From the NCBI GenBank assembly GCA_937864535.1, contig CALMJS010000016.1, forward strand, positions 62,001 to 126,000: a stretch of 64,000 bases of DNA, in the 5' to 3' direction. This stretch comes from an uncultured Paracoccaceae bacterium (lineage in GTDB: Bacteria; Pseudomonadota; Alphaproteobacteria; Rhodobacterales; Rhodobacteraceae). The notes under the pieces were generated by a model, which had not been told where the DNA came from, ran no database searches, and was given only the letters and a program-made list of their open reading frames with translations. Position numbers and translations under genes: made by a program. Positions 10,048-18,117 of this stretch are shown piece after piece; the first letter of the stretch is position 1; each line of letters begins with the position of its first letter.

Positions 10048-10869
10048 TTAGACGCCTTCCCCAACGAACGCCTTTTCGACGACATATTCGCGCGGCTCGG
10101 AATTGGCGCCTTCGCGCAGGCCAAAGCTCTCCAGCACCGCCATCACGTCCTTGTTAAAGGCGAGGCTGCCGCAGACCATCGCGCGGTCGGTTTCCGGGTT
10201 CATCGGGGTCAGTCCCAGATCCTCGAACACCTTGCCCGAGGACAGGTTGTCGGTGATCCGGCCCATATGGTGGAACTCTTCGCGGGTGGTGGTCGGGTAG
10301 TAGCGCAGCTTGCCCTCGACCATTTCACCGATCAGCGGGTCGTTTTGCAGGTCTTCGACCAGTTTGCGACCGTATTCCAGCTCTGCCACTTCGCGGCAGG
10401 TGTGCATCATGATGACTTCGTCGAATTTTTCATAGGTCTCCGGGTCCCGCATCAGCGAGGCAAAGGGCGCAATGCCCGTGCCCGTGGCAAGGAACCAGAC
10501 CCGTTTACCCGGCAACAGCGCGTCATGCACCAAGGTGCCGACGGGTTTGGGCCGAAGGATGATTTCGTCGCCCGGCTGGATGTGCTGAAGCTTGGACGTC
10601 AGCGGGCCATCCGGCACCTTGATCGAGTAGAACTCCAGCTCTTCGTCCCAGTTGGGCGAAGCGATGGAATAGGCGCGCAGCAACGGTTTGCCGTTGTCGC
10701 CCATCAGACCGATCATCACGAATTCGCCCGACCGGAACCGCAGCGATTGCGGACGGCTCACGCGGAAGGAAAACAGGCGGTCGGTGTAATGCTGGACCGA
10801 ATTCACGGTCTGGGCATCGGGGAGGTGCGGTTTTGCAGGTTTTTCGGTCACGAGTGTCTGTTCGGTCAT
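10048..10869 (-). CDS. fpr: Ferredoxin/flavodoxin-NADP reductase
   Basis: This FAD flavoenzyme moves electrons between NADP(H) and ferredoxin or flavodoxin. The 273-residue protein has the FAD-binding RAYSIAS motif, the NADP-binding GTGIAPF motif and CGS near the C-terminus, and ends EKAFVGEGV, as in the Rhodobacter-type bacterial subclass. I start it at MTEQTLVTEK; an ATG three codons upstream is equally possible. It lies 69 bp downstream of the cysG-cysI-cysH-DUF934 operon in the same orientation, so it may supply electrons to the sulfite reductase hemoprotein; that link is inference. Confidence 0.92.
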   Translation of the reverse strand: MTEQTLVTEKPAKPHLPDAQTVNSVQHYTDRLFSFRVSRPQSLRFRSGEFVMIGLMGDNGKPLLRAYSIASPNWDEELEFYSIKVPDGPLTSKLQHIQPGDEIILRPKPVGTLVHDALLPGKRVWFLATGTGIAPFASLMRDPETYEKFDEVIMMHTCREVAELEYGRKLVEDLQNDPLIGEMVEGKLRYYPTTTREEFHHMGRITDNLSSGKVFEDLGLTPMNPETDRAMVCGSLAFNKDVMAVLESFGLREGANSEPREYVVEKAFVGEGV

Positions 10870-10938
10870 TTTTACCATTCAGGCCAGCCTAGGGCCCAAT
10901 CCATGTCTATTCTTTGATTTATGTCAGGGAAAGGGCGA

Positions 10939-11343
10939 TTAGCCGCGAACCCGGGCTTGATAGTCATTGGCTTGCCAATTTGCGGCGCGGGTTTGCCACA
11001 TGGCGGCTGGCTGGCGTTCGGCAAGAGCCTCGTCGATGGCCACTTCGTCAAAGCCAGAGCGGCGAGCCATGGCATATTGTTCGCAGATCACGTGGCCAGC
11101 GGCGCGCAGGCGACCCTTGAACCCCAGACGGCGCAGTTGCGCCGCCAGAGTAAAGCCGCGGCCATCCGCAAACGACGGAAAGGCGACAGCGATCACCTCG
11201 GCCGACAGGGCGCGGGGCAGGTCGGCGGGGTTGGTGTCCGACGGGATCAGGATGGCGGTTGCCCCATCAGCCTCGGCCAAGGGGGTGAAGGTGCCGTTGA
11301 AATCTTCGGGGGCGAACCCGGTGTCAGTGACGATGATGGTCAT
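10939..11343 (-). CDS. DUF934 protein of the sulfite-reduction operon
   Basis: This 134-residue protein belongs to the DUF934 family, which is nearly always encoded beside cysI/cysH-type genes and is of uncertain role. The conserved middle reads AVAFPSFADGRGFTLAAQLRR, followed by GHVICEQYAMARRSGFDEV. I chose the start at 11343 because AAGGAG lies upstream and only 10 bp separate it from the cysH stop; a longer in-frame version would overlap cysH. Being last of the tight operon, it likely acts in assimilatory sulfite or nitrite reduction. Confidence 0.85.
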   Translation of the reverse strand: MTIIVTDTGFAPEDFNGTFTPLAEADGATAILIPSDTNPADLPRALSAEVIAVAFPSFADGRGFTLAAQLRRLGFKGRLRAAGHVICEQYAMARRSGFDEVAIDEALAERQPAAMWQTRAANWQANDYQARVRG

Positions 11344-11353
11344 CGATCTCTCC

Positions 11354-12088
11354 TTAGGCGGCCTGACCATTGCGCACGGCCTTGCCGTCCGCAAAATGGA
11401 TACCGCATTCGGTTTTATTCGTGTTGCGCCAGCGTCCAGCGCGCGGATCTTCGCCGTCCTTGACGGGCGTGGTGCAGGGCGCACAGCCGATCGACGGATA
11501 GCCCTTGGCCACCAGCGGGTGACGGGGCAGGCGGTTTTCAGTCATGTAGTCCTGAAGGTCCGCCGTCGTCCAGTGGGCCAACGGGTTCACCTTGATGCGG
11601 ATGTCCTCTTCGTTCTCGAAGAAGTCGATCGCCGCACGGGTGCTGGCCTGATAGCGTTTGCGCCCGGTGATCCACGCGTCAAAATCTTTTAGCGCGTTTT
11701 GCAGCGGGATGGTTTTGCGCAGGGAACAGCAGGCATCGGTGTTATACTGATGCAAGGTGCCGTCGGGGTCCTCGAACTGTTTGGCGGCGTCGCTGGCCCG
11801 GATCATCCGCACGTCCTTGAGGTTCAGGCGTTCGGTCAGTTCCTGTTGATAGGCCAGCGTTTCGGCAAACAGCATCTCTGTGTCGATGAACAGAACCGGT
11901 GTCGTGCGGTCGATCACCGACACGAGGTGCAACAGCACCACCGATTCCGCCCCAAAGGACGAGACGAGGGCGGTTTTGCCCACTTGCGCGTCTTTCAGCG
12001 CATGTTCCAGCACCGCGGTCGCGCCGTGGTGTTTATAGCGGGCATTCAGCGCCACGACCCGTTTTTGGACGGGTTCACTCAGCGGCAT
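11354..12088 (-). CDS. cysH: Phosphoadenylyl/adenylyl-sulfate reductase CysH
   Basis: CysH reduces APS or PAPS to sulfite in assimilatory sulfate reduction. The 244-residue protein has the PP-loop-like SSFGAESVVLLHL, the paired Cys motif DACCSLRK and a later SIGCAPCT Cys pair, which together give the four-Cys [4Fe-4S] set typical of APS-preferring bacterial enzymes, and the C-terminal catalytic ECGIH. It overlaps the cysI 3' end by 14 bp, so translation is probably coupled. The Fe-S cysteines favour APS as substrate, but this is inferred from the family. Confidence 0.93.
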   Translation of the reverse strand: MPLSEPVQKRVVALNARYKHHGATAVLEHALKDAQVGKTALVSSFGAESVVLLHLVSVIDRTTPVLFIDTEMLFAETLAYQQELTERLNLKDVRMIRASDAAKQFEDPDGTLHQYNTDACCSLRKTIPLQNALKDFDAWITGRKRYQASTRAAIDFFENEEDIRIKVNPLAHWTTADLQDYMTENRLPRHPLVAKGYPSIGCAPCTTPVKDGEDPRAGRWRNTNKTECGIHFADGKAVRNGQAA

Positions 12089-13745
12089 GGGCCTTGGCCT
12101 CCTCGTAGAGGGCGGCCTTGAACGGTGCCATGCCGACCCGGCGATAGGCCTGGAGGAAAGTTTCCTCGGCCGAGGTACGCAGCGACAGGTAAGTCATGAC
12201 AATGCGTTCAATTGCGTCCGTGATCGTTTCGTAGCTAAAGCCCGGTCCGGTCTTTTCGCCGATGACAGTGTCTTCGGTGCCGTCGCCGCCCAGCGTGATC
12301 TGATAGTTTTCCACGCCGGCGCGGTCCAGCCCCAGAATGCCGATATGGCCGACATGGTGGTGGCCACAGGCGTTGATGCAGCCGGAAATCTTGATCTTGA
12401 GCGGGCCAACCTCATGTTCGAGTTTGAGCGCCTCGAACCGCAGGGCGATTTCTTGGGCAACCGGGATCGACCGGGCGGTCGCAAGGGCGCAATAATCCAT
12501 GCCCGGGCAGGCGATGATGTCCGAGATCAGCCCGACGTTGGCGGTCGCCATGTCGATCTGGCGCAGCGCATCATAGACCGCCGGCAGGTTGCTGCGGTGG
12601 ACATGCGGCAGGATCACGTTCTGTTCGTGGCTGATCCGCAGTTCGTCGTGGCCATAGGTTTCCCCGATATCGGCCAGTGCGCGCATCTGGGCATCGGTCA
12701 CGTCGCCGGGCGTGTTGCCGTGCTTTTTCGTGGAAACGGTGACGATGGCGTAGCTGTCCACCTTATGCGCGGCGATGTTGGTGTCCACCCACGCGCGGAA
12801 GGCACCATCGCGGTTCAGGCGGTCCAGATAGCCGTCAATCGGCGCGTTCAGATAGGCGGGGGTGGCGAAATGCGACCAGATTTCCGCCAAGAGCTCTTGG
12901 TCCACGCCGCTAAAGGTCGGGCGGATCACGGCAAAGCGGTCCTCCACGAGGCGCGAGAACTCTTCGAGGCCGTTTTCAAAGACGGTGATCTTGATCCGGG
13001 CCTTATACTTGTTGTCGCGGCGACCCAGCAGGTTCCACACGGAAACCACGGCTTCGACATAGGGCAGCAGGTCGGCCTTGGGCAGCCAGTCCTTGATGAT
13101 CTTGCCGACCATCGGGGTACGGCCCAGACCGCCGCCAACGATGATCTGATAGCCGACCTCGCCCGCGTCGTTACGCACGATACGCACGCCGATGTCATGG
13201 GCCAGCGTCACCGCACGGTCATGAACGGCACCGGAGACGGCGATCTTGAACTTGCGCGGCAGGAACTGGAATTCCGGGTGGTCGGTGGACCACTGGCGCA
13301 GCAATTCCGCCGTCGGACGCGGGTCTTCGATTTCATCCGCAGCCGCCCCGGCAAAGTGGTCGGCGGTCACGTTACGGATCGTGTTGCCCGAGGTTTGCAG
13401 CGCATGCATTTCCACGTCGGCCAGATCGGACAGGATCTGCGGCACGTCTTTCAGCTTGGGCCAGTTGTACTGGATGTTCTGGCGGGTGGTGAAGTGGCCA
13501 TAGCCCTTGTCGTAGGTCTGGGCGATATGGGCCAGCTGCCGCATCTGGCGGCTGTTCAGCGTGCCATAGGGAATGGCGACGCGCAGCATGTAGGCGTGCA
13601 GTTGCAGATACAGGCCGTTCATCAGGCGCAGGGGGCGGAATTCGTCCTCGGGCAGCACGCCCGAAATCCGGCGTTCCACCTGATCGGCAAACTGCGCGAC
13701 GCGGGTGCGGACAAAGGCTTCGTCAAAGTCGTTGTACGTATACAT
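12075..13745 (-). CDS. cysI: Nitrite/sulfite reductase hemoprotein CysI
   Basis: This siroheme/[4Fe-4S] enzyme carries out the six-electron reduction of sulfite to sulfide. The 556-residue protein shows the duplicated ferredoxin-like and siroheme half-domains, with cluster ligands in CPGMDYC and GCINACGHHHVGHIGILG near residues 415-470. It lies between DUF2849 and cysH, sharing one base with the former (TAATG). No CysJ-type flavoprotein is present in the operon, so reduced ferredoxin is the likely donor, consistent with the nearby ferredoxin-NADP reductase. Confidence 0.93.
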   Translation of the reverse strand: MYTYNDFDEAFVRTRVAQFADQVERRISGVLPEDEFRPLRLMNGLYLQLHAYMLRVAIPYGTLNSRQMRQLAHIAQTYDKGYGHFTTRQNIQYNWPKLKDVPQILSDLADVEMHALQTSGNTIRNVTADHFAGAAADEIEDPRPTAELLRQWSTDHPEFQFLPRKFKIAVSGAVHDRAVTLAHDIGVRIVRNDAGEVGYQIIVGGGLGRTPMVGKIIKDWLPKADLLPYVEAVVSVWNLLGRRDNKYKARIKITVFENGLEEFSRLVEDRFAVIRPTFSGVDQELLAEIWSHFATPAYLNAPIDGYLDRLNRDGAFRAWVDTNIAAHKVDSYAIVTVSTKKHGNTPGDVTDAQMRALADIGETYGHDELRISHEQNVILPHVHRSNLPAVYDALRQIDMATANVGLISDIIACPGMDYCALATARSIPVAQEIALRFEALKLEHEVGPLKIKISGCINACGHHHVGHIGILGLDRAGVENYQITLGGDGTEDTVIGEKTGPGFSYETITDAIERIVMTYLSLRTSAEETFLQAYRRVGMAPFKAALYEEAKAHAAE

Positions 13746-14047
13746 TATTGCAGCTCTACCTGTTTGCCGTGGGCGTAGTTGGACGGACCCTTGGTGCGGA
13801 AATCTTCGCGGAAATGGGTGGGTTCTGGGCCGTTCGGGCCCGCTATGGCATCAGCCAGATAGGCACCGACAACCACAGACTTCTGCCCGGCGGCGAACAG
13901 CAAACGCAGGTCCGCATGGGCTTCGTCCTCGATCAACTCGGCCTCGCACATGTTGCGGGTCCAACGGTCGTCGGCGGTCAGCCAGATGGCATCGCCATCC
14001 AAGAGGTGATTTGCGGTGACAACTTTCGGGGTGAACCGGCGGCTCAT
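13745..14047 (-). CDS. DUF2849 protein
   Basis: A 100-residue alphaproteobacterial protein of the DUF2849 family, found almost only between cysG and cysI. It begins SRRFTPKVVTANHLLDGDAIWL, with a compact fold rich in charged residues and no membrane segment or metal motif that I can identify. Its start overlaps the cysG stop by 4 bp (ATGA), and its stop shares one base with the cysI start. The tight coupling suggests a helper role in sulfite reductase assembly or electron delivery, which is inference only. Confidence 0.85.
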   Translation of the reverse strand: MSRRFTPKVVTANHLLDGDAIWLTADDRWTRNMCEAELIEDEAHADLRLLFAAGQKSVVVGAYLADAIAGPNGPEPTHFREDFRTKGPSNYAHGKQVELQ

Positions 14048-15444
14048 TGTGCGGCCTCCTTTTGGGTTAGGGTTCGTGCTGCCTGAACCGCGTAGCGCGG
14101 CGACAGGCCGTAAAAGGTGAGGGCAGGGCCAGTCAAACCGGCGCTGGACATCGTGGGTTCCAGATCTGCCAAAGTGGTGGCGATAATCCGTTGATCGGGG
14201 CGGCTGACGTTCTCAATGATCGTCACCGGGGTGTCAGCGGCGGCCCCGTGCATCAGCAGGCGCCCCTGCACAAAGCGGGCAGCGCGTTTGCCCATGTAGA
14301 TCGCGGCGACTTCGCCCGTACGGGCCAGCGACCGCCAGTCGTGATCGGCAAAGCCCTGCATGTCATGACCGGTCAGCAACCGCACCGAGGCATTGCGTCC
14401 CCGCTTGGTCAGGCTCTGCCCGATCTGCGCGACAGCCGCAGAGGCCGCTGTGATCCCCGGAATGATCCGCCAGCTAATACCTGCCGCGTCCAGCGCGTCG
14501 ATTTCTTCGTCCAGACGGCCAAAGACGGTGGGATCGCCCGATTTCAGTCGAACGACGTGATGCCCGTCCAGCGCATGCTGCACGATCATCGCGTTGATAT
14601 CCTCCTGCGCGGTCGAGGTGCCAAAGCCCTCTTTGCCCGCGTCGATCAGGATCGCCTCGCGGCGGGCCAGCTCGAGGATCGCAGGGGCCACCAGACGGTC
14701 GTAGATCACCACATCCGCCTGATCCAGCGCGTTACGCGCCTTGAGCGTCAACAGTTCCGGATCGCCCGGACCTGCACCCACCAGATCGACATGGCCCGGG
14801 GTCTGTGCGGCCATCACATGACGGTCGAGCAGGGATTCCAGCACAGCCTCTGCCGCAGCCTCGCCGCCGAGTTCGGCGGCACGCGGGCCGTCAGTGTTGT
14901 AATAGTCTGCCCAGAACGCACGACGGCGGCGCCCCATTGGCAGGATGTCCGCCGCATGGCGGAACGCCTTGCCAACACGGGCGAGGAGGCCAAGGTTCGC
15001 AGGCAGACGCGCTTCGATATCGGCCTTGATCGCGCGGGCCAGCACGGGCGCTGCGCCTTCGGTGCCGATAGCGACGGTCACGGGGTCACGGTCCACGATG
15101 GCCGGGGTGATGAAATCCGAGTGCTCCAGATCATCGACGACATTCACCAGCGCCCCCGCATCATGGCCAATCGTCACGATCCGCGCGTCTTCCAGTGCAT
15201 CCTCGGTTGCGGCATAGACCAGACGGGCGCAAACGGCATCGCCGTGTTCCATGTGGCGACGGACCAGCGTCAGTTTGCCCTCGGCGGCCAGACGTTGGAT
15301 ATCGGCATGGGCATCGGGCGTGAAAACGGTGATCCGGGCCTCGGTTCGCAGCAGCAGACGCAGCTTGGCCAGGGCAGCCTCGCCGCCGCCGGCCAAAACG
15401 ACCCGCCGGGCCGTCAAAGAGAGAAAAATCGGAAAGTGCTGCAT
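14044..15444 (-). CDS. cysG: Siroheme synthase CysG (multifunctional)
   Basis: CysG makes siroheme, the cofactor of CysI, from uroporphyrinogen III. The 466-residue protein has an N-terminal NAD-binding dehydrogenase/ferrochelatase module (about residues 1-210; glycine motif AGGGEAALAKLRLL) and a C-terminal SUMT methyltransferase module (about 220-460; VGAGPGDPELLTL, VVRLKSGDPTVFGR, IYMGKRAA). It heads the sulfite-reduction operon and starts opposite the divergent Lrp-family gene. The start fits MQHFPIFLSL. Confidence 0.94.
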   Translation of the reverse strand: MQHFPIFLSLTARRVVLAGGGEAALAKLRLLLRTEARITVFTPDAHADIQRLAAEGKLTLVRRHMEHGDAVCARLVYAATEDALEDARIVTIGHDAGALVNVVDDLEHSDFITPAIVDRDPVTVAIGTEGAAPVLARAIKADIEARLPANLGLLARVGKAFRHAADILPMGRRRRAFWADYYNTDGPRAAELGGEAAAEAVLESLLDRHVMAAQTPGHVDLVGAGPGDPELLTLKARNALDQADVVIYDRLVAPAILELARREAILIDAGKEGFGTSTAQEDINAMIVQHALDGHHVVRLKSGDPTVFGRLDEEIDALDAAGISWRIIPGITAASAAVAQIGQSLTKRGRNASVRLLTGHDMQGFADHDWRSLARTGEVAAIYMGKRAARFVQGRLLMHGAAADTPVTIIENVSRPDQRIIATTLADLEPTMSSAGLTGPALTFYGLSPRYAVQAARTLTQKEAAQ

Positions 15445-15576
15445 TCTGGCCTCCGGGTTTCCGCTCTATATAGAACAAATGTCCCCTTTTTGCCTATTGC
15501 GCCCCGCGAATAAGGACGTATGTTCCAACAGTGCGGGCCGGTGGGGCGAATATTCTGGATTGAAGGGAAACTTGGG
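15445..15576. promoter_or_regulatory. Divergent promoter region between cysG operon and Lrp-family gene
   Basis: The 132-bp spacer holds a 10-bp perfect palindrome TCTATATAGA at 15465-15474, just upstream of cysG, embedded in AT-rich sequence. It is the natural place for the Lrp-type regulator to act on both transcripts. No known consensus is matched, so the operator assignment is a guess. Confidence 0.4.
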
Positions 15577-16038
15577 ATGGCGTTTCGTGTCGACGATATG
15601 GATCGGAAAATCCTCAGCGAATTGCAGCGCGATGCGGCGCAGTCTTTGGACGATATCGCGCGGAATGTCGGGTCTTCCAAGACGCCGGTCTGGAATCGCA
15701 TCCGCAAAATGAAAGAGGTCGGGATCATCGGTCAACAGACTGTTTTCCTCGACGCCGAGGCCCTCGGGTTCGAGGCCTGTTTCTTTGTGTTAATCCGCAC
15801 CAGCGAACATGAGGTCGAGTGGCAAAAGAAATTCCTTGCCGCGCTGCGGGCCCGCCCCGAGGTGCAAGAGGCCCATCGTCTGGCCGGGGACATCGACTAT
15901 ATCCTCAAGGTCCGCGTGCGAAATGCCCGTGCCTATGACGAATTCTATCAGGCGCTGATCTCCGAGGTGCGAATCCACAACGTGACGGCGCTCTTGTCGA
16001 TGGAAGAGATCAAATCCACCTTGGCGCTGCCGCTCTGA
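15577..16038 (+). CDS. Lrp/AsnC family transcriptional regulator
   Basis: The 153-residue protein has the standard two-part Lrp layout: an N-terminal HTH (about residues 8-60; DRKILSELQRDAAQSLDDIAR and TPVWNRIRKMKEVGII) and a C-terminal RAM ligand-binding domain (about 68-150, EAHRLAGDIDYILKVRV). I start it at ATG 15577 after GAAGGG; an upstream ATG at 15520 would add 19 unlikely residues. Being divergent from cysG-cysI-cysH, it probably regulates sulfur assimilation in response to an amino acid, likely a sulfur one. Ligand and targets are inferred. Confidence 0.88.
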   Translation: MAFRVDDMDRKILSELQRDAAQSLDDIARNVGSSKTPVWNRIRKMKEVGIIGQQTVFLDAEALGFEACFFVLIRTSEHEVEWQKKFLAALRARPEVQEAHRLAGDIDYILKVRVRNARAYDEFYQALISEVRIHNVTALLSMEEIKSTLALPL

Positions 16039-17106
16039 TCACAGCAGGCGTGCAGGGGTCAGTTTGCGGACGATCTCGGCGGGCAGGGTGGTTTGTACCC
16101 CCGATACGACCTCGAACAACAGTTGCGAGGCCGCGGGCGAAGACTGGAACCCGTAGCCGCCCTGACCTGCGCACCAAATGAAACCGGGATCGCGCGGATC
16201 AGGTCCCAAAACCAGATGCCGATCCGGGGCAAAGGTCCGCAAACCGGCCCAACTGGCCAGCAGACGCGTGACAGGTTCGGTGACATAGGCCTCATACCGC
16301 GCCAACCCTTCGGCCAGAACCATATCATCGGCCCAGGCGTCATGTGGCGCCATCGGATGCTCCTCGGAGGGTGATACGATCAGCGCCCCCGCATCCGGTT
16401 TGGCGTACCAGCCGTCACCGGCACCAAATACCATCGGCCAAGTCGCAGGGGACAGCCCGTCCGGCGCCGGAATCCGTGCCATTGAGCGGCGATAGGGCTG
16501 AAACCCCAGCGGCTCCAGTCCGGCAAGTTTGGCAATCTCGTCGACCCAAGCGCCCGCTGCATTGACCAGAGTCCGACACTCGAACACCTCGCCTGCGGTC
16601 ACCGCCCAGCCGCGCGCAGTCCGTGCAATCATCGACACGCGGCGTTTCGTTTCAACCTGCCCGCCGTTCTGTCGTATGGTCCGGGCAAAATGCTGCATCA
16701 ATTTGTCGGTGTCGATGTCCTGCGCCGCCGGATCATAGGCCGCACGATCCACCACCTTCGGGTTCAGGATCGGAAACAGATCGCAGGCCTCTTGCGCCGA
16801 TATCGGGGACAGGGTCATCCCCATCAGGTCCGCCTGATAGGCCTGTGCCTCTGCCGCACGGCCCACCAACATCGCGCCACGCGGCGACAGGACGCCAGCC
16901 GCAGTGTGAAACTCCAAACTCGCGCGGTTCAGCGCCTGAACCGCTGGCTTGCCATAGCTGGCCTCATACAGGGCGGCCGACCGCCCCGAGGCATGATGCC
17001 CCAGCGCGTCCTCGGCCTCTAGCACGTGCACGCGCCCCAGCGCCGAGAGCCGCGCCCCCGCCGACAGCCCGGCGATGCCGCCACCGATAACCAGAAAATC
17101 GATCAT
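16039..17106 (-). CDS. FAD-dependent oxidoreductase (DadA/D-amino-acid or amine oxidase type)
   Basis: A 355-residue DAO-family flavoprotein. The N-terminal ADP-binding motif is IGGGIAGLSAGARL, followed by HHASGRSAALYE. The C-terminal FAD motif is WCAGQGGYGFQSSPAA. The substrate is likely an amine, amino acid or glycine-like compound, but the sequence does not fix it. The start at 17106 overlaps the upstream aldo/keto reductase stop by 4 bp. A longer in-frame ORF runs to 17277 but lies inside that gene. Its stop abuts the Lrp stop with no gap, so the two transcripts converge. Confidence 0.85.
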   Translation of the reverse strand: MIDFLVIGGGIAGLSAGARLSALGRVHVLEAEDALGHHASGRSAALYEASYGKPAVQALNRASLEFHTAAGVLSPRGAMLVGRAAEAQAYQADLMGMTLSPISAQEACDLFPILNPKVVDRAAYDPAAQDIDTDKLMQHFARTIRQNGGQVETKRRVSMIARTARGWAVTAGEVFECRTLVNAAGAWVDEIAKLAGLEPLGFQPYRRSMARIPAPDGLSPATWPMVFGAGDGWYAKPDAGALIVSPSEEHPMAPHDAWADDMVLAEGLARYEAYVTEPVTRLLASWAGLRTFAPDRHLVLGPDPRDPGFIWCAGQGGYGFQSSPAASQLLFEVVSGVQTTLPAEIVRKLTPARLL

Positions 17107-18047
17107 TGTTCTTCCAGACGATCTGTGGCCAGGGGCGGCGTCGGAACCAGGGCGCTGATGCGCTCTCTCAGATCTGCCGCCATCACATAGGATCCTGCCG
17201 CGAGGGAGGGCATCAACTGTGCCACCGATTTGGCCGACACGATCGGACGCGGCGCCGCCGGATGCCCGGCAACCCAAGCCACGGCGAGTGTCGCAGGCGA
17301 AACTCCAACCTCCGCCGCCACATCCGCAAAGGCCTGCGCCGCCTCATGCATCCAAGCATGCCCATAGCGTTGACGGTACATATCGTCTTCGGTCAACCGG
17401 CCCGTGCCGCCGTTGACGTATTTTCCAGTCAGCAGCCCACCCCCCAGCGGCGAATAGGGGAACACCGCCATCGATTGATCGACGGCCATCGGCAAAATCT
17501 CGACCTCTGCCTGCCGCTTGACGAGATTATACATCGGCTGCAGGGCGTCGATGCGGGTGCCGAATCTGGCTGCCACCGCCTGTGCCTTCATCACCTGCCA
17601 GGCCGCCGCGTTCGACAGCCCGATATACCGGATACGTCCCTGCGATTGCAGGTCGGCCAGCGTCTCGAACGTCTCCTCCAGCGGATTGTCATTCCAGCGG
17701 TGCAAATACAGCAAATCAACCTGATCTTGCCCCAGTTGCCTGCGGCTCTCGTCGAACTGGGACAGAATATTGCTGCGGCTGGCTCCGCCGGTGAACGCGA
17801 CCTTGGTCGCCAGAAAAACCGCCTCGCGTTCCTTGGCAATGAATTGGCCGGTCAATTCTTCGGACTTGCCATCGGTATAGCGCACAGCGGTGTCAAAATG
17901 CGTGACCCCTGCCGCCCGTGCCGCCTCGTACATGGCTTGGCTCTCGGCGGCGTCGGCGCGGCCGCCGAATTGCATCGTGCCAAATGTCAGCGTCGATACC
18001 GGCTCTCCATTCAGCGTTTTCAGGTCATCCGCGGCCATTGTCTTCAT
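17103..18047 (-). CDS. Aldo/keto reductase
   Basis: A 314-residue (beta/alpha)8 NADPH-dependent oxidoreductase. The tetrad Asp and Tyr appear in FDTAVRYTDGKSEE, the Lys in VFLATKV, and the His in DLLYLHRWNDN. The later YSPLGGGLLTGKY segment is typical of the AKR11/12-like group. The start at 18047 lies within the end of a palindromic repeat whose terminal GGAAAG serves as ribosome site; ATG 18038 is an alternative. It is probably co-transcribed with the FAD oxidoreductase downstream, and may be read through from the xdh-transport operon. Physiological substrate unknown. Confidence 0.9.
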   Translation of the reverse strand: MKTMAADDLKTLNGEPVSTLTFGTMQFGGRADAAESQAMYEAARAAGVTHFDTAVRYTDGKSEELTGQFIAKEREAVFLATKVAFTGGASRSNILSQFDESRRQLGQDQVDLLYLHRWNDNPLEETFETLADLQSQGRIRYIGLSNAAAWQVMKAQAVAARFGTRIDALQPMYNLVKRQAEVEILPMAVDQSMAVFPYSPLGGGLLTGKYVNGGTGRLTEDDMYRQRYGHAWMHEAAQAFADVAAEVGVSPATLAVAWVAGHPAAPRPIVSAKSVAQLMPSLAAGSYVMAADLRERISALVPTPPLATDRLEEQ

Positions 18048-18117
18048 CTTTCCGAAAATACCTCGGGGGGAGCCCCGACAGGGGCGGGGGGCAGAGCCCC
18101 CCACCGCCCGGGGTTCA
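18048..18117 (-). repeat. Rhodobacterales-type palindromic intergenic repeat, copy 1
   Basis: This 70-bp spacer has a G6C-AGA-GC6 hairpin (18086-18102) and a CCTCGGGGGG arm. On the minus strand it runs into GGTATTTTCGGAAAGATGAA, which includes the aldo/keto reductase start codon. The same parts recur at 24848-24905 (inside xdhB) and 57026-57090. It therefore supplies both a hairpin after the BMP gene and the ribosome site of the next gene. Confidence 0.7.
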
